Assembly: GCF_009870125.1 (NCBI RefSeq)
Contig: NC_046681.1
Coordinates: 25,876,001-25,940,000 of the forward strand
Source: Drosophila pseudoobscura
Lineage: Eukaryota; Arthropoda; Insecta; Diptera; Drosophilidae
Reading direction: 5' to 3'
Length of the DNA stretch: 64,000 bases
Below the pieces are notes generated by a model, which did not search any database, had not been told where the DNA came from, and was given only the letters and a program-made list of their open reading frames with translations. This document shows, in pieces, positions 33,287 to 44,900 of the stretch. The position numbers were made by a program, and so were the translations under genes. The stretch's first letter is position 1. Each line of letters opens with the position of its first letter.

Positions 33287-33465
33287 TTTTGGAGCCAAGA
33301 GGAGCAGCAGTAGTACATCCCAGTGAGCATTTGTCAGATGTGTCAACAAAAGAAAAACCACCCCAGACCACTTTCTAGGGTATTCAAAAATGTTCTGTCG
33401 TTTTTGTTTTGTCCTATGATTGGGTTTATTTTATGATTTCAGAAGCTAGAGAAGCATCCAGAGCA

Positions 33466-34382
33466 TCACCAACAACATGGACAGCAGCAAGCATGACTGT
33501 AGTCGCAGTTGTAGCAGCTCCTGCCCACCGGACAGCAGCAGGTGTTGCAGCTATACGCCAGGCAACGCGGCCTGGGGTTCAGGACAAAGGGGGGATTTGC
33601 AAAGCGATCGTATCGGACCGTTGGACCAAGGCGCTTCCTCTTGCGTCTCTTCTTCGGGGCGTTGAAAAAGCACGTACAGTCCGTATTGGGTATGAGGTGT
33701 TCCAGCGTTCGCTCCAGATTGGTCATATCGCACTCGCACAGGACCTCATCGTGCAAATGAGTTTCACTGTGACTCACCAGGCAGCTGCAATGTCCTTGGG
33801 GATCGCAATCACACGTGCGGTTCACATTGTCTTCGTCGTCCTCGTCGTTCTCCTCATGGCAGTCGCAGCACACACAAGATTTTGCATTGCCATGGGTGAT
33901 GCACACGGGAACTGTGACATAGCGATAGGTCTTCTTGCCTGGCACAATCACCTCCTCCTTCTGGTGAGAGCAGGTCGTTTCCTTGCTGAACGGCAGAGGA
34001 TTGTCGGGAGGCGTTGACGTGACCTTGCTGCTGACCCATGCTGACTCCGTATTTTTCCCTCGGGCTTTCTCGACGTCTCGAATTCTGTTGGTATTTTCGT
34101 TGCTATTTTTGTTGGTATTTTCGTTGCTATTTTTGTTGGTATTTTCGTTGCTATTTTCGTTGCTATTTTCATAGGTTTTTCTGGATACCTCCCGGTCGCC
34201 GTCCTCGCAATGGCAGTTCCTGTGACTTGGTGGATTACTTTGCATATAGCGATCATTGTCACTTACGCACATACATCGTTTACTCTGGTTTCTGCTATTT
34301 TCTGAGACTCCATCATTTCCTCCACCGTCCTGTCCACATCGACATCTGGATACTTGTCCACGGTCTCCTTCACGCTCTTCAT
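33466..34382 (-). CDS. Cluster gene 3: Cys-rich protein paralogous to gene 2 at its C-terminus, about 289 aa
   Basis: Exon 33466-34219 is clear. It has NSNENTNK repeats, a CVCCDCHEENDED block, CECDMTNLERTLEHLIPN, then YDRFANPPFVLNPRPRC, TCCCPVGRSCYNCDY and a CCPCCW end. The LERTL..LIPN and YDRFA.PPFVLNP..C..CC parts match cluster gene 2. The 5' part is less sure. I propose ATG 34382 (MKSVKETVDKYPDVDVDR), whose codons are coding-like, joined by a 47-nt intron (34220-34266, gtaagt...gtcacag). A competing frame over 34220-34428 is open but has AT-poor coding bias. Alternatively the exon is entered from gene 4 by a 112-nt intron (34447-34558), in frame. Confidence 0.62.
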
Positions 34383-34465
34383 TTGTTCGTCGAGAACTTT
34401 CACTGTTTCTCCTCCTTTGGAGTGACAATGATGGACATTAGTTCTCCTTTTAATCAATTCAGATC

Positions 34466-36051
34466 TTACCCACGAGGAGGGGGTCCCCCTCGCCTGCATC
34501 GAATGTGAATGGTATGTTATGCTTTAAAAATCGTCAATCGGTATTCCCACACACTTACCAGCCTTGCGCAGGTGGAGGTGGAGGTTGACGATAACGGTCA
34601 TCGCCTTGGAATGAGTCTCTCCGATCCCGGGGGTCTCCTCTATGGCTTACATAAATTAAATAATAGTCGAAAGATTTTAATGTGAATCCAAAATTCTTAC
34701 CTGCGTTGCTGAAACGGACGATTCTCCCGGTAGCCGTCGCTGTAAAAGGCAAGTTTAAGATATTTATGATGATTATTTAGAATAATTAATGGAATGGACA
34801 CTACTCTGGGTGTAAGATGATGGCTAATCAATGCTATACCTATTCATAAGATAGCTACAACAATTTGCATCATATCTAACCGATTTAAACTGCGTTTAAC
34901 CCCTATTGTTTATACCCCCATTGGTATAAAGTTCTCGGGCATTCTCTTTTGAAGCATTCGCTCGAGTCGAGAATCAGTATGGGAGCCACCACTTGCTGAC
35001 ATGAACGATGACTTTGCGGGTAGATACTCTTAGAGATCTTTAAAGTTAACGACTCTTCAGGCAAATGAACAGACGGGACAGATTTGATTATCAAATGGTT
35101 CTAAAGCTACGAGTATTACAAAACTCTTGACTTCTTACTTGCGACGACGTTCCATGCCATAGTTTGGGCCAGGTCCATATCCAGGATACTGACCATAGTT
35201 TGGACCAGGCCCATACCCTGGTGGTCCTGGTGGTCGTCCATATCCAGGTGGTCCTGGTCCAGGTCCATAGCCAGGTGGTCCTCGTCCAAGTCCAAATCCA
35301 GGTCCAGGCGGCGGATTATAGTAGCTGCGCCAGGGGAGTAAAATATCAGTTCATGATTGTTAATGGTATCCATCGTCTCATACTTGGGGGCTCCTCTGGC
35401 TGGACCTGGGCCGTACCCGGCTCCTGGAGGTGGATAGAACTGATTCTCTGGCGGTTTGCTACCAAAAACACAAACGCTTTATTCTATTTGGGTGCATCAA
35501 GAGCATAATGGCCGTACTCACTTGACAACAATCAGCAGGATTGTGGGTTGCTGTGGCTGTTGCTGCGTTTGGGAAGCCCCTGTCGGGTCCATTATAGACG
35601 AAGCCGCCGATATACCTTCGGAATTGGGACGAAAGTCACTTTGGCGGTCCGCCTCCAGCATGGTGGCATTGCTGTGCAACGACTCAATGGTCCTTATAGA
35701 GGTCCTTCTCGTTCCGACTTCACGTTTATCCATTTTAATCCTTTTCTCCTGTGACTCCTGTGGTATTGCCCGCTGTGCTAGTGCCTTATGTGACAGAGCC
35801 TTCTGAGACAGTGACAGTGCCTTTTGTCCCAGTGGCTGGTTATGCTGTGCCTTAGATGTATTTGACTTCCTTTTCTGCGTCCGTTGCCGTTCCTCTTGTA
35901 GCCTTTGTTCTTCTGCCTGTTCTTCTTTTGCCTTTTCTTCTGCCTCTAGCTCTAATGCCTCCGGCCAGGGAACGTCTACGGGTTTGCGTAGAACACAGGT
36001 TGGACAGCGACAAACCGATTGCTCTGGTGGCGCTTCGTCGTCACACAACAT
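34466..36051 (-). CDS. Cluster gene 4: Cys-motif, charged, Gly/Pro/Tyr-rich protein, 314 aa
   Basis: Six exons, all joined in phase 2: 35522-36051, 35384-35458, 35139-35324, 34701-34739, 34559-34645 and 34466-34493. Every junction has GT-AG ends and restores the frame, ending PPPPPAQGWRGGPPPRG then TAA. The N-terminus MLCDDEAPPEQSVCRCPTC carries three Cys, followed by an acidic/basic helical stretch (LEAEEKAKEEQAEEQRLQEE), QKALS repeats, then PGYGPGPG repeats. No family recognised. The Gly/Pro/Tyr tail is like flexible or structural proteins. It belongs to the cluster by position, orientation and Cys-Arg-Cys style, not by clear homology. Confidence 0.68.
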
Positions 36052-36192
36052 ATCCCAATTTAGGATTCATCATGTGTATCATGATGAATGCGGCCGAAAT
36101 CTGTCTAGTATTTGAATTTGTCGTGTGAGACGACAAGCTGTGAGAAGCTCTTTGACAGCTCTAGCAGGGATTGCTTAGAGCGGGAGAGAGAG

Positions 36193-38303
36193 CTAGCCCA
36201 ACCACCATTCCGAAGGATATGGAAGGGATTTGCGTATACTGGACGGTGGACTCATCGACGGAGAACAGTTGAACTTTTTTGGGATACGCTTCTTCTTAAT
36301 TGGGGTTTCCTTCAAGTACTTCCTCTTGATCAGGGGACCCTGACGGGGGGGTATCTGCCCATTGTCTGGGATTTCACATAGGGATATCCTTTTGATCTCG
36401 AAACCATTCGGTGTCGGATGACCCGTTCCCACTGATCTTGTGTTGGGTTTACTCATTATATCCTGCAGTTTTGGAACAACTTTCTTTTCGAACTTTACTT
36501 TTGTGAGACGGTCAAGTCCTGGCGCTGTGTTGCCCACAATTTCTTGTCCACTCTTCACGCGCCGAGTCTTAAGGGCGGACTTAAGTGGTTTCTTGAGTCT
36601 GCAGGCATTCAGATCGCTGGTGCTGACGGCCTTTTCCGCGGTGGCTCCGACGCAGACGCCACTGGAAGCTGAGCTCGTGATGGATTCGGTTTGAAGTCGC
36701 TTGTTTCTGGTACTTAACTTCTTCCGACGCTCCTCCATCGCTTTGTAGTGCTCCTGCTCCTCTTCCAGTTCGGCCAGACTCATGCTGGCACTTCTATACC
36801 AGTCATCCAAGCTGTCTGTGCTCTTCGGTTGCTCCTCCAGTTGCTCCTCTATGTAGGAGTACGTCAACTGGGTATTCCTTACGCCGCCTGCACTGCGGAT
36901 ATCAGACGTGGAGCTTGAAGTCATGGCGGTGCTGTCAATAGTGGACTGAGAGTCGGCATTTTCTATGTAGATGGAATTACTGCCCAGTTCGTATTCGTTT
37001 TCGTTCTGTGTCAGGAATAGTGGCGGTGGTGTTGTGGGTAAAGGTGGCGCCTGCAGAGGCAGGGTGTCCCCCTCATTTCTTTTTTGAGAGGTTGGACTGC
37101 AACACATGTTACCCAGCTCCACATACTCACAGTAACCGCGACAACACGCCATGGGACACCACATGGTGGTGCCACTGTCCTTCATGCTCTTTTTGCTTGA
37201 CTGCTGCTCAAAATGTTCCGTTTTAAGATGATTCTCTGTAATAGATTATTCTGGGTAAATGTGTTTGCGCATAAATAAAACTTATTGATATTACCTCCGC
37301 TATTAATATTGCTTATGGCCTCTAAAATCCTCGGCCATAGATCCAAATCTTCTGTGCTGCAGCCTTGATTGTGCAGGTGTATATAGGTGGGTTTCACCAG
37401 ACGCTTACGCCTTCTCTCACGTAGCCAAGGCATTCGCACCACGCTAAACCTTGTCTGAGTGCTGGCTTCAGTAGACTCGACTGGGGGCAGACGACTGTTG
37501 TGGTTCGCTGCCCTCATGTTACTAGGATGAAACAGAAGGCTATTGCTTTTCAATCCTTCCGAGCCCAACCCCATGTTATATGTTGGCTGCGGCTGCGACA
37601 GCAGATGTGGCGGTATCATGTAAGGGGACTTGTGCCCCCCAATCTCTCTCTGAGAGGAGATGAAGCTGTTCAACCTATAGATGGTGTCGCACATCATATC
37701 GGTCAGGAGTTGCATCTTGGACTCCTGTGGACCTCCTGACTCATAGTTTGGGTTTATCACACACTCCTTATTTAACTCTTTGTGGACTGGCTCCGATTCA
37801 TTTGCTAGTAATTGGAGCAGACTGCTCTCCAGTGTACTGGCAATGACCTTCAGCTCGTCTACAGACGCGCTCTGGTGGCCTGAGCTGTTGACATTGGTAA
37901 AGAAGCTCCGAGGGCGATTATTTCGCTCAAGAGTGGGGGCATACTTCATGCCATATTCCTGGCCGGAGTTCATGCGCATCTGTGGACAGCCCAAATTCTG
38001 ATACTGTAAGAAGGATTCCACTGGATCCAAATAGCCGTAATGCAGGTCTCCTTTTGCCTGGTGCAGTTGCTGAGGCTGCCCATAGTCCATGGGCATCGAC
38101 ATCGGGGAAAATGGGTATGGGTAGGACATCAGCAGTTCCCTTCTCCTTCGCCGCCGGGGTCTCAGACTCGGACTGGAGCCCTTGGCCTCAATATTAACAC
38201 AAACCTGGCGTCGCAGAGTCGTGGTTTTGGTTGGTATTGCAGCTGTTGGCTCCAGTCTTTGTGAACGTAAGCGTCGCTCTAGCATCGCCAATGATCTGTT
38301 CAT
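36193..38303 (-). CDS. Cluster gene 5: unrecognised 683-aa protein
   Basis: Exons 37295-38303 and 36193-37235 join in phase 1 across a 59-nt intron (ggag|gtaata, ttacag|AG). The start is ATG 38303 (MNRSLAMLERRLRSQ); an in-frame TAG lies just upstream. Visible features: basic N-terminus, VESTEASTQTRFSV, a short Cys patch (MWCPMACCRGYCEY, NMCC), a Glu-rich helix (LAELEEEQEHYKAMEERRKK) and a basic C-terminus ending PSEWWLG. No known domain. STQT resembles a dynein light chain (LC8) TQT site, which also appears in neighbours. It is probably an intracellular scaffold or cytoskeletal protein (inference). Confidence 0.65.
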
Positions 38304-38421
38304 CACTCTCAAGCAGCAGTTGCTCTAGTAGCCAAAAATAATCAAATGTTTTACTTTGGAACTTTCGAATTTAGTTTTTTCTTTTGACAATAATTTTCAA
38401 ATGAATTCCATTTCATTTTTT

Positions 38422-38676
38422 CTACAGTACTGTCAAAAATATTACAGATTTGACGTTGACGTGAGCGACTGCACCATCGATTGGCTCAAGCGACGCCAAG
38501 ACGAAGTTGGTTCGCGCGGATCCCTGGAAAAATGCAGACCACATCCCGTAGACCGAGGGGCGCTGCTGCATGATGCGACACTTGTAACCGAACCGATCGA
38601 CATTTGACAATCTCTTTAAAAGGGCGCCCCTATTACCCATGGTAGAAATTAGCTTGTAAATAGAGTCGCAAATCAT
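38422..38676 (-). CDS. Possible small protein gene, 84 aa
   Basis: ATG 38676 opens an 84-codon frame (MICDSIYKLISTMGNRG, MQQRPSVYGMWSAFF). It sits alone between Hyls1 and cluster gene 5, on the same strand. Codon use is moderately coding-like and the C-terminus is hydrophobic. I recognise no family. It may be a real small gene or a chance frame. Confidence 0.3.
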   Translation of the reverse strand: MICDSIYKLISTMGNRGALLKRLSNVDRFGYKCRIMQQRPSVYGMWSAFFQGSARTNFVLASLEPIDGAVAHVNVKSVIFLTVL

Positions 38677-38904
38677 AAAACTATACGTTTACATTATATA
38701 CATATGTGTAGAGGATAAATTTGTCGACAGCAACCCCAATCTTAAAGTAATCTAATTATCTTTTAATTGTAATAGTAGTTTATTCGTTTGTTGAACCTTT
38801 TAGAAAGTTACGAGTACAACAATGAGTCATAGGATTTGTCAAAGGTATCAAAAATATCTAAAATGTAAATAATAACTATGGTGGATAGGTGATCTTCTCT
38901 TCTA

Positions 38905-41900
38905 CTAGGGCTTTGGAACCATTAGCTTGTGGCGTACACTGGACCGGGCGTTTTTGTGTGCATTTGTGCCAGGTATCTGTTCGCGGAAGTAGGCCCACTC
39001 GTTCTGGTAGTACTGATACAGGGCCACCGGATCGGTCATGCGTCCTTCCTTCTTCGACTTAGCACGACGGCGTACTGAAAGAGGTGCAAGCATTATTATC
39101 TGGGCAATGGATAGCAGGAAATCGGTTTGGGGTTACCTAATGAGGCGCCAAGGCTGGAGCTACGCGGACGCGATTTGGAGCCACGATGACGACGAGTCAT
39201 TGGATGATCCAGATTGGCCTCGGACTCTCCGCTGGATAGAAAAGGTGCGTTTTGTGCCGCCTTGCGTGTTTTGCTGCGACTGCGACGCTTGCTGAGCGGA
39301 GCTGAACTCTGGACAGGAGTTGAACTCTGGCTGGCATCAGGACCGGGTTTGGAACTACCCAGAAAGAGCTTATCGCGAAACAGACGAGCAATTTCCGACA
39401 TGGCAATACCGCCAGCTAAACGCGTCTCACTCTCATCAGTCTTGGAATTTTTCTCCTTGCCTGCTGTTGCCTCAATTGTTGATGCTGGAGCGGCATTCTC
39501 CTTGTCCTTGTCTTTATCGTTCTCTCCTCCTAATTTGGCACGCGAGCTGACGGTGCCCCGTTTATGCAGCCTGCTGAAATTGTCGTCCTTTGGGCCCTCC
39601 GCCAGACGCTCCTCATACTTGATGAGTTTGCGCAAGTCTAAATGGGAATGGATGGGATCGGATCAGAACAAAGAAGTTTGGGATTTCTTAGGGATTATTG
39701 CATGTGCGGGATGATGAACGGAACGGGTGTATTCTGGAGCCCCCCTTTCCCCATCTAAACCGATTCGATAGCTCCGAAAGGAGTATGCTTGAAAATGCAT
39801 CAACTTTGGTTCCTTAAATCATATGACAGCTAGACCTTACTAAAGTAAGTCTATTCTAATATTGAATCTTAGATTTCTATACGAACAATTTCATAATAAT
39901 AATATCGCTAGATCTTCCCTATTTAAATCATTAAAATAATATTATCATTATTTTAGTAATACAAAAAAAAAAGATTGTTTTTAAAAGTACAAAAATTTAC
40001 ACTTTCCCAACAAAAGATTCCTACTAAAAACAATTTTTATATGGCAAAAAATGATTATAATTTATCATAATAATAAAATGTCTCTAAAATCGGCCAAAAT
40101 CTATGCAAAATATTCTATTCCATTATATATCCTATAGCATAAGAATATTTCTCCCTGAGCGTTTGAAAATAATATCTTTAAATCTGTGCCTGTAATTTCC
40201 TTATTATTCCGACTATCATAAACAGAAAAAAAATGGAATACAAAATAAATAAAGAACTTCTATACTGATGCTTGATCAAGAATACCTTTAGAAATACTAT
40301 ATTGGATGGGTTTACAGTAAATGCAGCATACAAATTGTGTATATTTTTTTGTTGAATTGAATATTTATATTTAATTTTACTCTTTGTTTTAATATTTTTT
40401 ACAATTGCTTTTGGTTTTAGTTTTAGTTTAGTTCTTTCTCTCTTACATTATAGTTGAGTGGTTTGTTTGTGGTTTTGCCTTTTTCAACTTGCTTTTCTTT
40501 GAGCGTTAACGACAGACGACGTTTAATAAAACGAAATAACTATTTTTCAAAACGAAAAATGGAAAGTTTACTACTTAAGATCTAGAGACTGAAATGAGAG
40601 TGTGTTTTCCTTGGAATAGTCCGAAACTGTTGATGATTTTTTGGGGGCGACTTTTGAGGGCTCTGGGTCTGCATCGAGGAATTTGAGCTAAACTAAGATT
40701 TAACTAAGGCTTATGATGGTACGTATCTCTCTCTCTGTGTGTGTGTGTGTATTTTGGGGTTTGTTTCAGTTGGAATTATGCTAGCAAAGAAAGTGTGGTT
40801 TGAGGTCAGGTTAAACATATGATTGGATGTTGGATGGCCCTATAAAATATCCTACAAATGAAACTTATTTTCTCATCTTCGTTGGCTCTCTGTTTCTGTA
40901 CACACTACAAGCTAAAAGTGATTGGATGTTATGGATGATGTATGATTGAATGTGTGCTCTCAGCGACGATATCGAAAGCGTCTAAAGGGCGCCCTCAGTC
41001 GACGACAGGTGACACGAACCTCCTTCTTGAGAAACTGCGAGATGGCCAGGGATTTCACAGCCGCTGTCGCCGCTTCGGCGGCACAACTGCTGGCCGCCTT
41101 GCCACTGTTCGGTGGCGCATACTTGGAAATGTCGAACTTCCGCTTGGGCGTCGTCTGCTGGTGAGGACAGTGCTGCTCATGCGAGTCCCCAGCCTGGGTG
41201 TTGCTCAGATCAAGATCCGTGTCCAGTCCATCCGAGGAGACGGTGAAGATGTCCGAATTGTCGCCGCCCAGCTTTTCGCTGGGCGATATGCAGCTACCCA
41301 GACTGCCATTTAGCTGAGGAGTACTGCGACGCTGCTGGTGGCCGGTGCTCGGGGTGGAAGTGGCTGGATTCAGACGATGGCCATTGTGGAGAGTGAGCAG
41401 CAGCTTCTTGCCGGGGCTCATCGGCTGTGGATCATCGGGTGGGGTAGATACAGAGATGGAGGGCAGGCGGGAACGCTTCTCGGGTGGTTCATCATCATCA
41501 TCATCGATTGTGAGCTTTGGCTCCACCTCATGAGAGACTTGCTGCTCCTCGAAGGCATCTTCAAAGATATCCTCTTCCTCCTCGTCATCTTCTTCATCAT
41601 CCTCCTCTTCGATATCCGCATCGGTGGCCTCTATTTCCGCTTCATCGTCCTGCTGCTCATCCACCGAATCCGCCATGGTCTCATCTTCATCGGGCAGACT
41701 GTCGTTCTCATCCGCTTCTGCTTCCGCTTCCGCCTGGGGTTCTCCTCCCTGCTCATCCACGTCTGTGGCTGGTGGTGTCATGACAGCCTCTTCCCGGGCA
41801 GCAGCACTTTGTCCTCCATCGCCTTCCCCATCCTCGTCTTCATCCTCATCTTCTTTGCTCAGCAGCTTCTCCGCCATTGTGGTTGTTGTTGTGGTGGTGG

Positions 41901-44900
41901 TTGTAGTCTGCTCCTCCTCCGTCTCCATGGGCTCCTGCTTGATGGGTGACATCTCCCCCAGGCCCATCTTTTTAAAGTTGATCCTCTCATCAGGCATAGA
42001 TCGAGCACCGAAACCAGCGCCATTACCGCAGCCGCGTCGCCTGTGAGTCTTGGGCCAACCCGTTCGATTCGTCTTCGACTTTAGGCTCTTCCGCTTGCGA
42101 TAGTAAGTGGTGTAGAGATTTCCCATGCTGCCCAAGCGTCGACTGGTGCCAGACAGCTGGTTCCCTGCTCCAGTTCCTCGGCTGGCATCCTCCTCGTCGT
42201 CGCCGCTGCCACCACTGCCCGTCAGGAGATCACAGAGATCAAATTCGCTCGTAAAACAGCAATCCGTTGGGGGTGGCGTGTTCTGCGCACGCTCTTCTGG
42301 CGACAGTTCCTCCGTGGTGTCCTCCGTGTCCTCTATTTCCAGGTCGAACTCCTTGCCAGCCAACTCCAGATACTTGTCCAGCTGCCAGGCAACCAGACCA
42401 GCATTTTCATACTGCATGGCCTTGTCCAAAGCCTTGAAGGCACACGGCTCCATCTCGTACTCGAGCAGACCCTTCTTGCTGGGCAGCTTGCGCACTCCGC
42501 GCATTATTCCAGGCGGCTGCTGTTGGGGAGGACGCACGGCTGGATGGTTTTTCCTTTTGCGCTTGCCCAACAGCACGCTGGCGGAACACGCTTCACGTCG
42601 CGCGGAGAACTGCAAACGGCGGGCATAGCTGTGACTGAGACTGGCATTGGCCACTGGTGGCAGACGACGACTTCTGCCAGGCGATTCGGTTGCGGCTGCT
42701 GGCGGTTCAGGCTGGACTGGAACTACAACTGGTGCCGGGGCAGGTGGGGAATGATCGTATTTGTTCTGTCCACGCCGCATGCGTTTCACAGTCTCACTGA
42801 TTTCGGTGGCAAACCGCAGCTCCTCGACGGGTGTGGCCGCCTGGGAGCGTGTGTTCCTCGGTGAGGCGGGTGCCTGTACCTGCTCCTGCTTTAGAGGCGT
42901 CTTCAGTTTGGGAGGAACTATAACTGGAGGCGGCGGTTCCGCCTCTGCCTCGGAGTTGGTTTTACTCTGTGAATCCTGACGCTGACGGATGATGCAGCTG
43001 ACCAGGGCCAGGGTGGAGGCATGTTCACGCGGCGACTTCCTGGGCGGCAGTTCGGCCAATCGTGCCAGCTGCTTGTTACGACAGGTCATGCCGGAACTGG
43101 AGCTGGACGTGCTCCTCACACGCTCAATCAGCTGGACACGATCTGTGGCAAATTCACGCTCGAGAAGCTCTGGAGTGCTGGCCTTGCTATCACATTTGGC
43201 TATGTCTATGGCAGTGCTTAATTGTGTCTCCTTCTGCTGTTGCAGCTGCTGCTGTTCCTGCTGGTAGCGCTGCAGCAGATGCATCTTCTTGTGCTTGTAC
43301 ATGGAGGACGATGACGAGGATGATGCCGTTCCTGGTTGGGCCTCCGTCTCCTCTTCCTTTTTGACTGGACTTTCACACTTCTGTGGTGCCTCCTCCTGTT
43401 TTTGTTTCTGCTCTGCCCGGCACAGGGCGCAACTGTGTGCCGGCAGCGTTCTAGCCATGGGTATGGGTCCCATCTCGTAGGGCAGCTTGCGATACCTCGT
43501 GGAGCCATAGTACGTGTAGTAGTTCTCCTCGCCCGCATCCTGCCGCATGAACACACGATTCCACAGCTCTCCATTCGGAAGGGACTCGAAGGTGTATTGC
43601 ATCTTTCTCAGTAGCTCGCTTTTGCTGCAATCGAAGAACATATCCATGGCCGGTGGCTGTTGTCCCCCCTTCTGACCTTTTTTCTGCTTCGCTTTGGACT
43701 TTGGTGTTGTGGGGGGTTTCTGGCTCTTGCCCCGTGGCTTCTTAGCTTTGACCTCAGTCTGCAGGAGCTCCGTCTCTCCGGCACTGCGATTGATGGTCAA
43801 TCGCGAGCGTCGTCGTTCCGCACGCTCCTCTCGTGTGTCGGAACGCGTTGGTGGTGTCGCTGTAGCCACCGCCACAACTGCTGATGGTTGCGGCTCCAGC
43901 TTATGGCGGCGTCTTCTGTCTGCCACATAGTCTTCATCGCTGCCCGAAGTGCAAGAGAATTCCTCATCATCATCATCATCGAGATCGAGATCCTCCTCTA
44001 CTGCTTCTTCGGGTTCGATTGGTTCTAGTTTGATTTTAATCTTAGCTTTTGTTGCTTCCCCCATCCTATCCTCCAGTTTGACTCCGCCTCCACCTCTCGT
44101 CTGCCGCAGCTGCAGCTGCTGTTGCTGACTGCTGGTCGTTGCCGCCGTAACAATGGCGGTGGCAGTGCGACTGCTCTTCCTGGTGGCCGGCGGTTGCTTC
44201 ACCTTAAGCTTTAGCTCTGGCTCCGTCGCCGTCGTTGGTTCGTCGTCGTCTGGCTGGATGGGGGCGCTCGGAAAGCGCTGCTGACTGTTGCTACTGCTGC
44301 TCCCAGTGGATAGCTGACGCTGCAGCAGTGGCTGCTGTTCGGCTGCCGCGGCTGTTCTCCTTCGCCTGCCCACGGCCTGGGCACGCTTCCGAAGCACGCC
44401 GCTTTCCGATGGCTGTGGCTGTGACTGTGACTGTGCCTGCTGTGTCTCAGCCTCGCTGGTGCTTGTGTCTAGGCTGGCTGAGGAAATACTGTGCCTGCCC
44501 CTCACATCTGACGTGGTTTGGCGATCCACATCCGTTAACAGTTCGCTGCTGCTCCTCGTCGTGGTCGTCGTCGATGCTGTGCGGGGGAACATAAAATTCT
44601 CGGCCTCTCCATTAAGGCGCTGCAGCTCCGACTGCCGCACCTTCTGGAACTTGACAATCAGCGAGGGTGAGTCCACATTGTTGCTTGCTTGTCGTCCGCC
44701 GAGGCCACCGCGTCGGGGGGGCGTGGCGCCGCACTCATCACGCGTCTCTACGACCTTGTAGAGCGAGGAGGGTGGCAGCATGGCTCTGATGGGTGGCGAT
44801 AGACCAGAATTCTGTTGGGCTTTCCGTCGCGTTGTGTTGTGGGTCGTGGGCGTGGCCGCTGCCGTGTTGGGCTGCTCCTGACGCTGCAGCTCCGTGAGAC

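Noticed and set aside
34447-34493. 24-nt micro-exon (RGGPPPRG) joined onward to gene 3
   Set aside because: The following intron would be only 23 nt. The sequence makes better sense as the C-terminus of gene 4 with its TAA.
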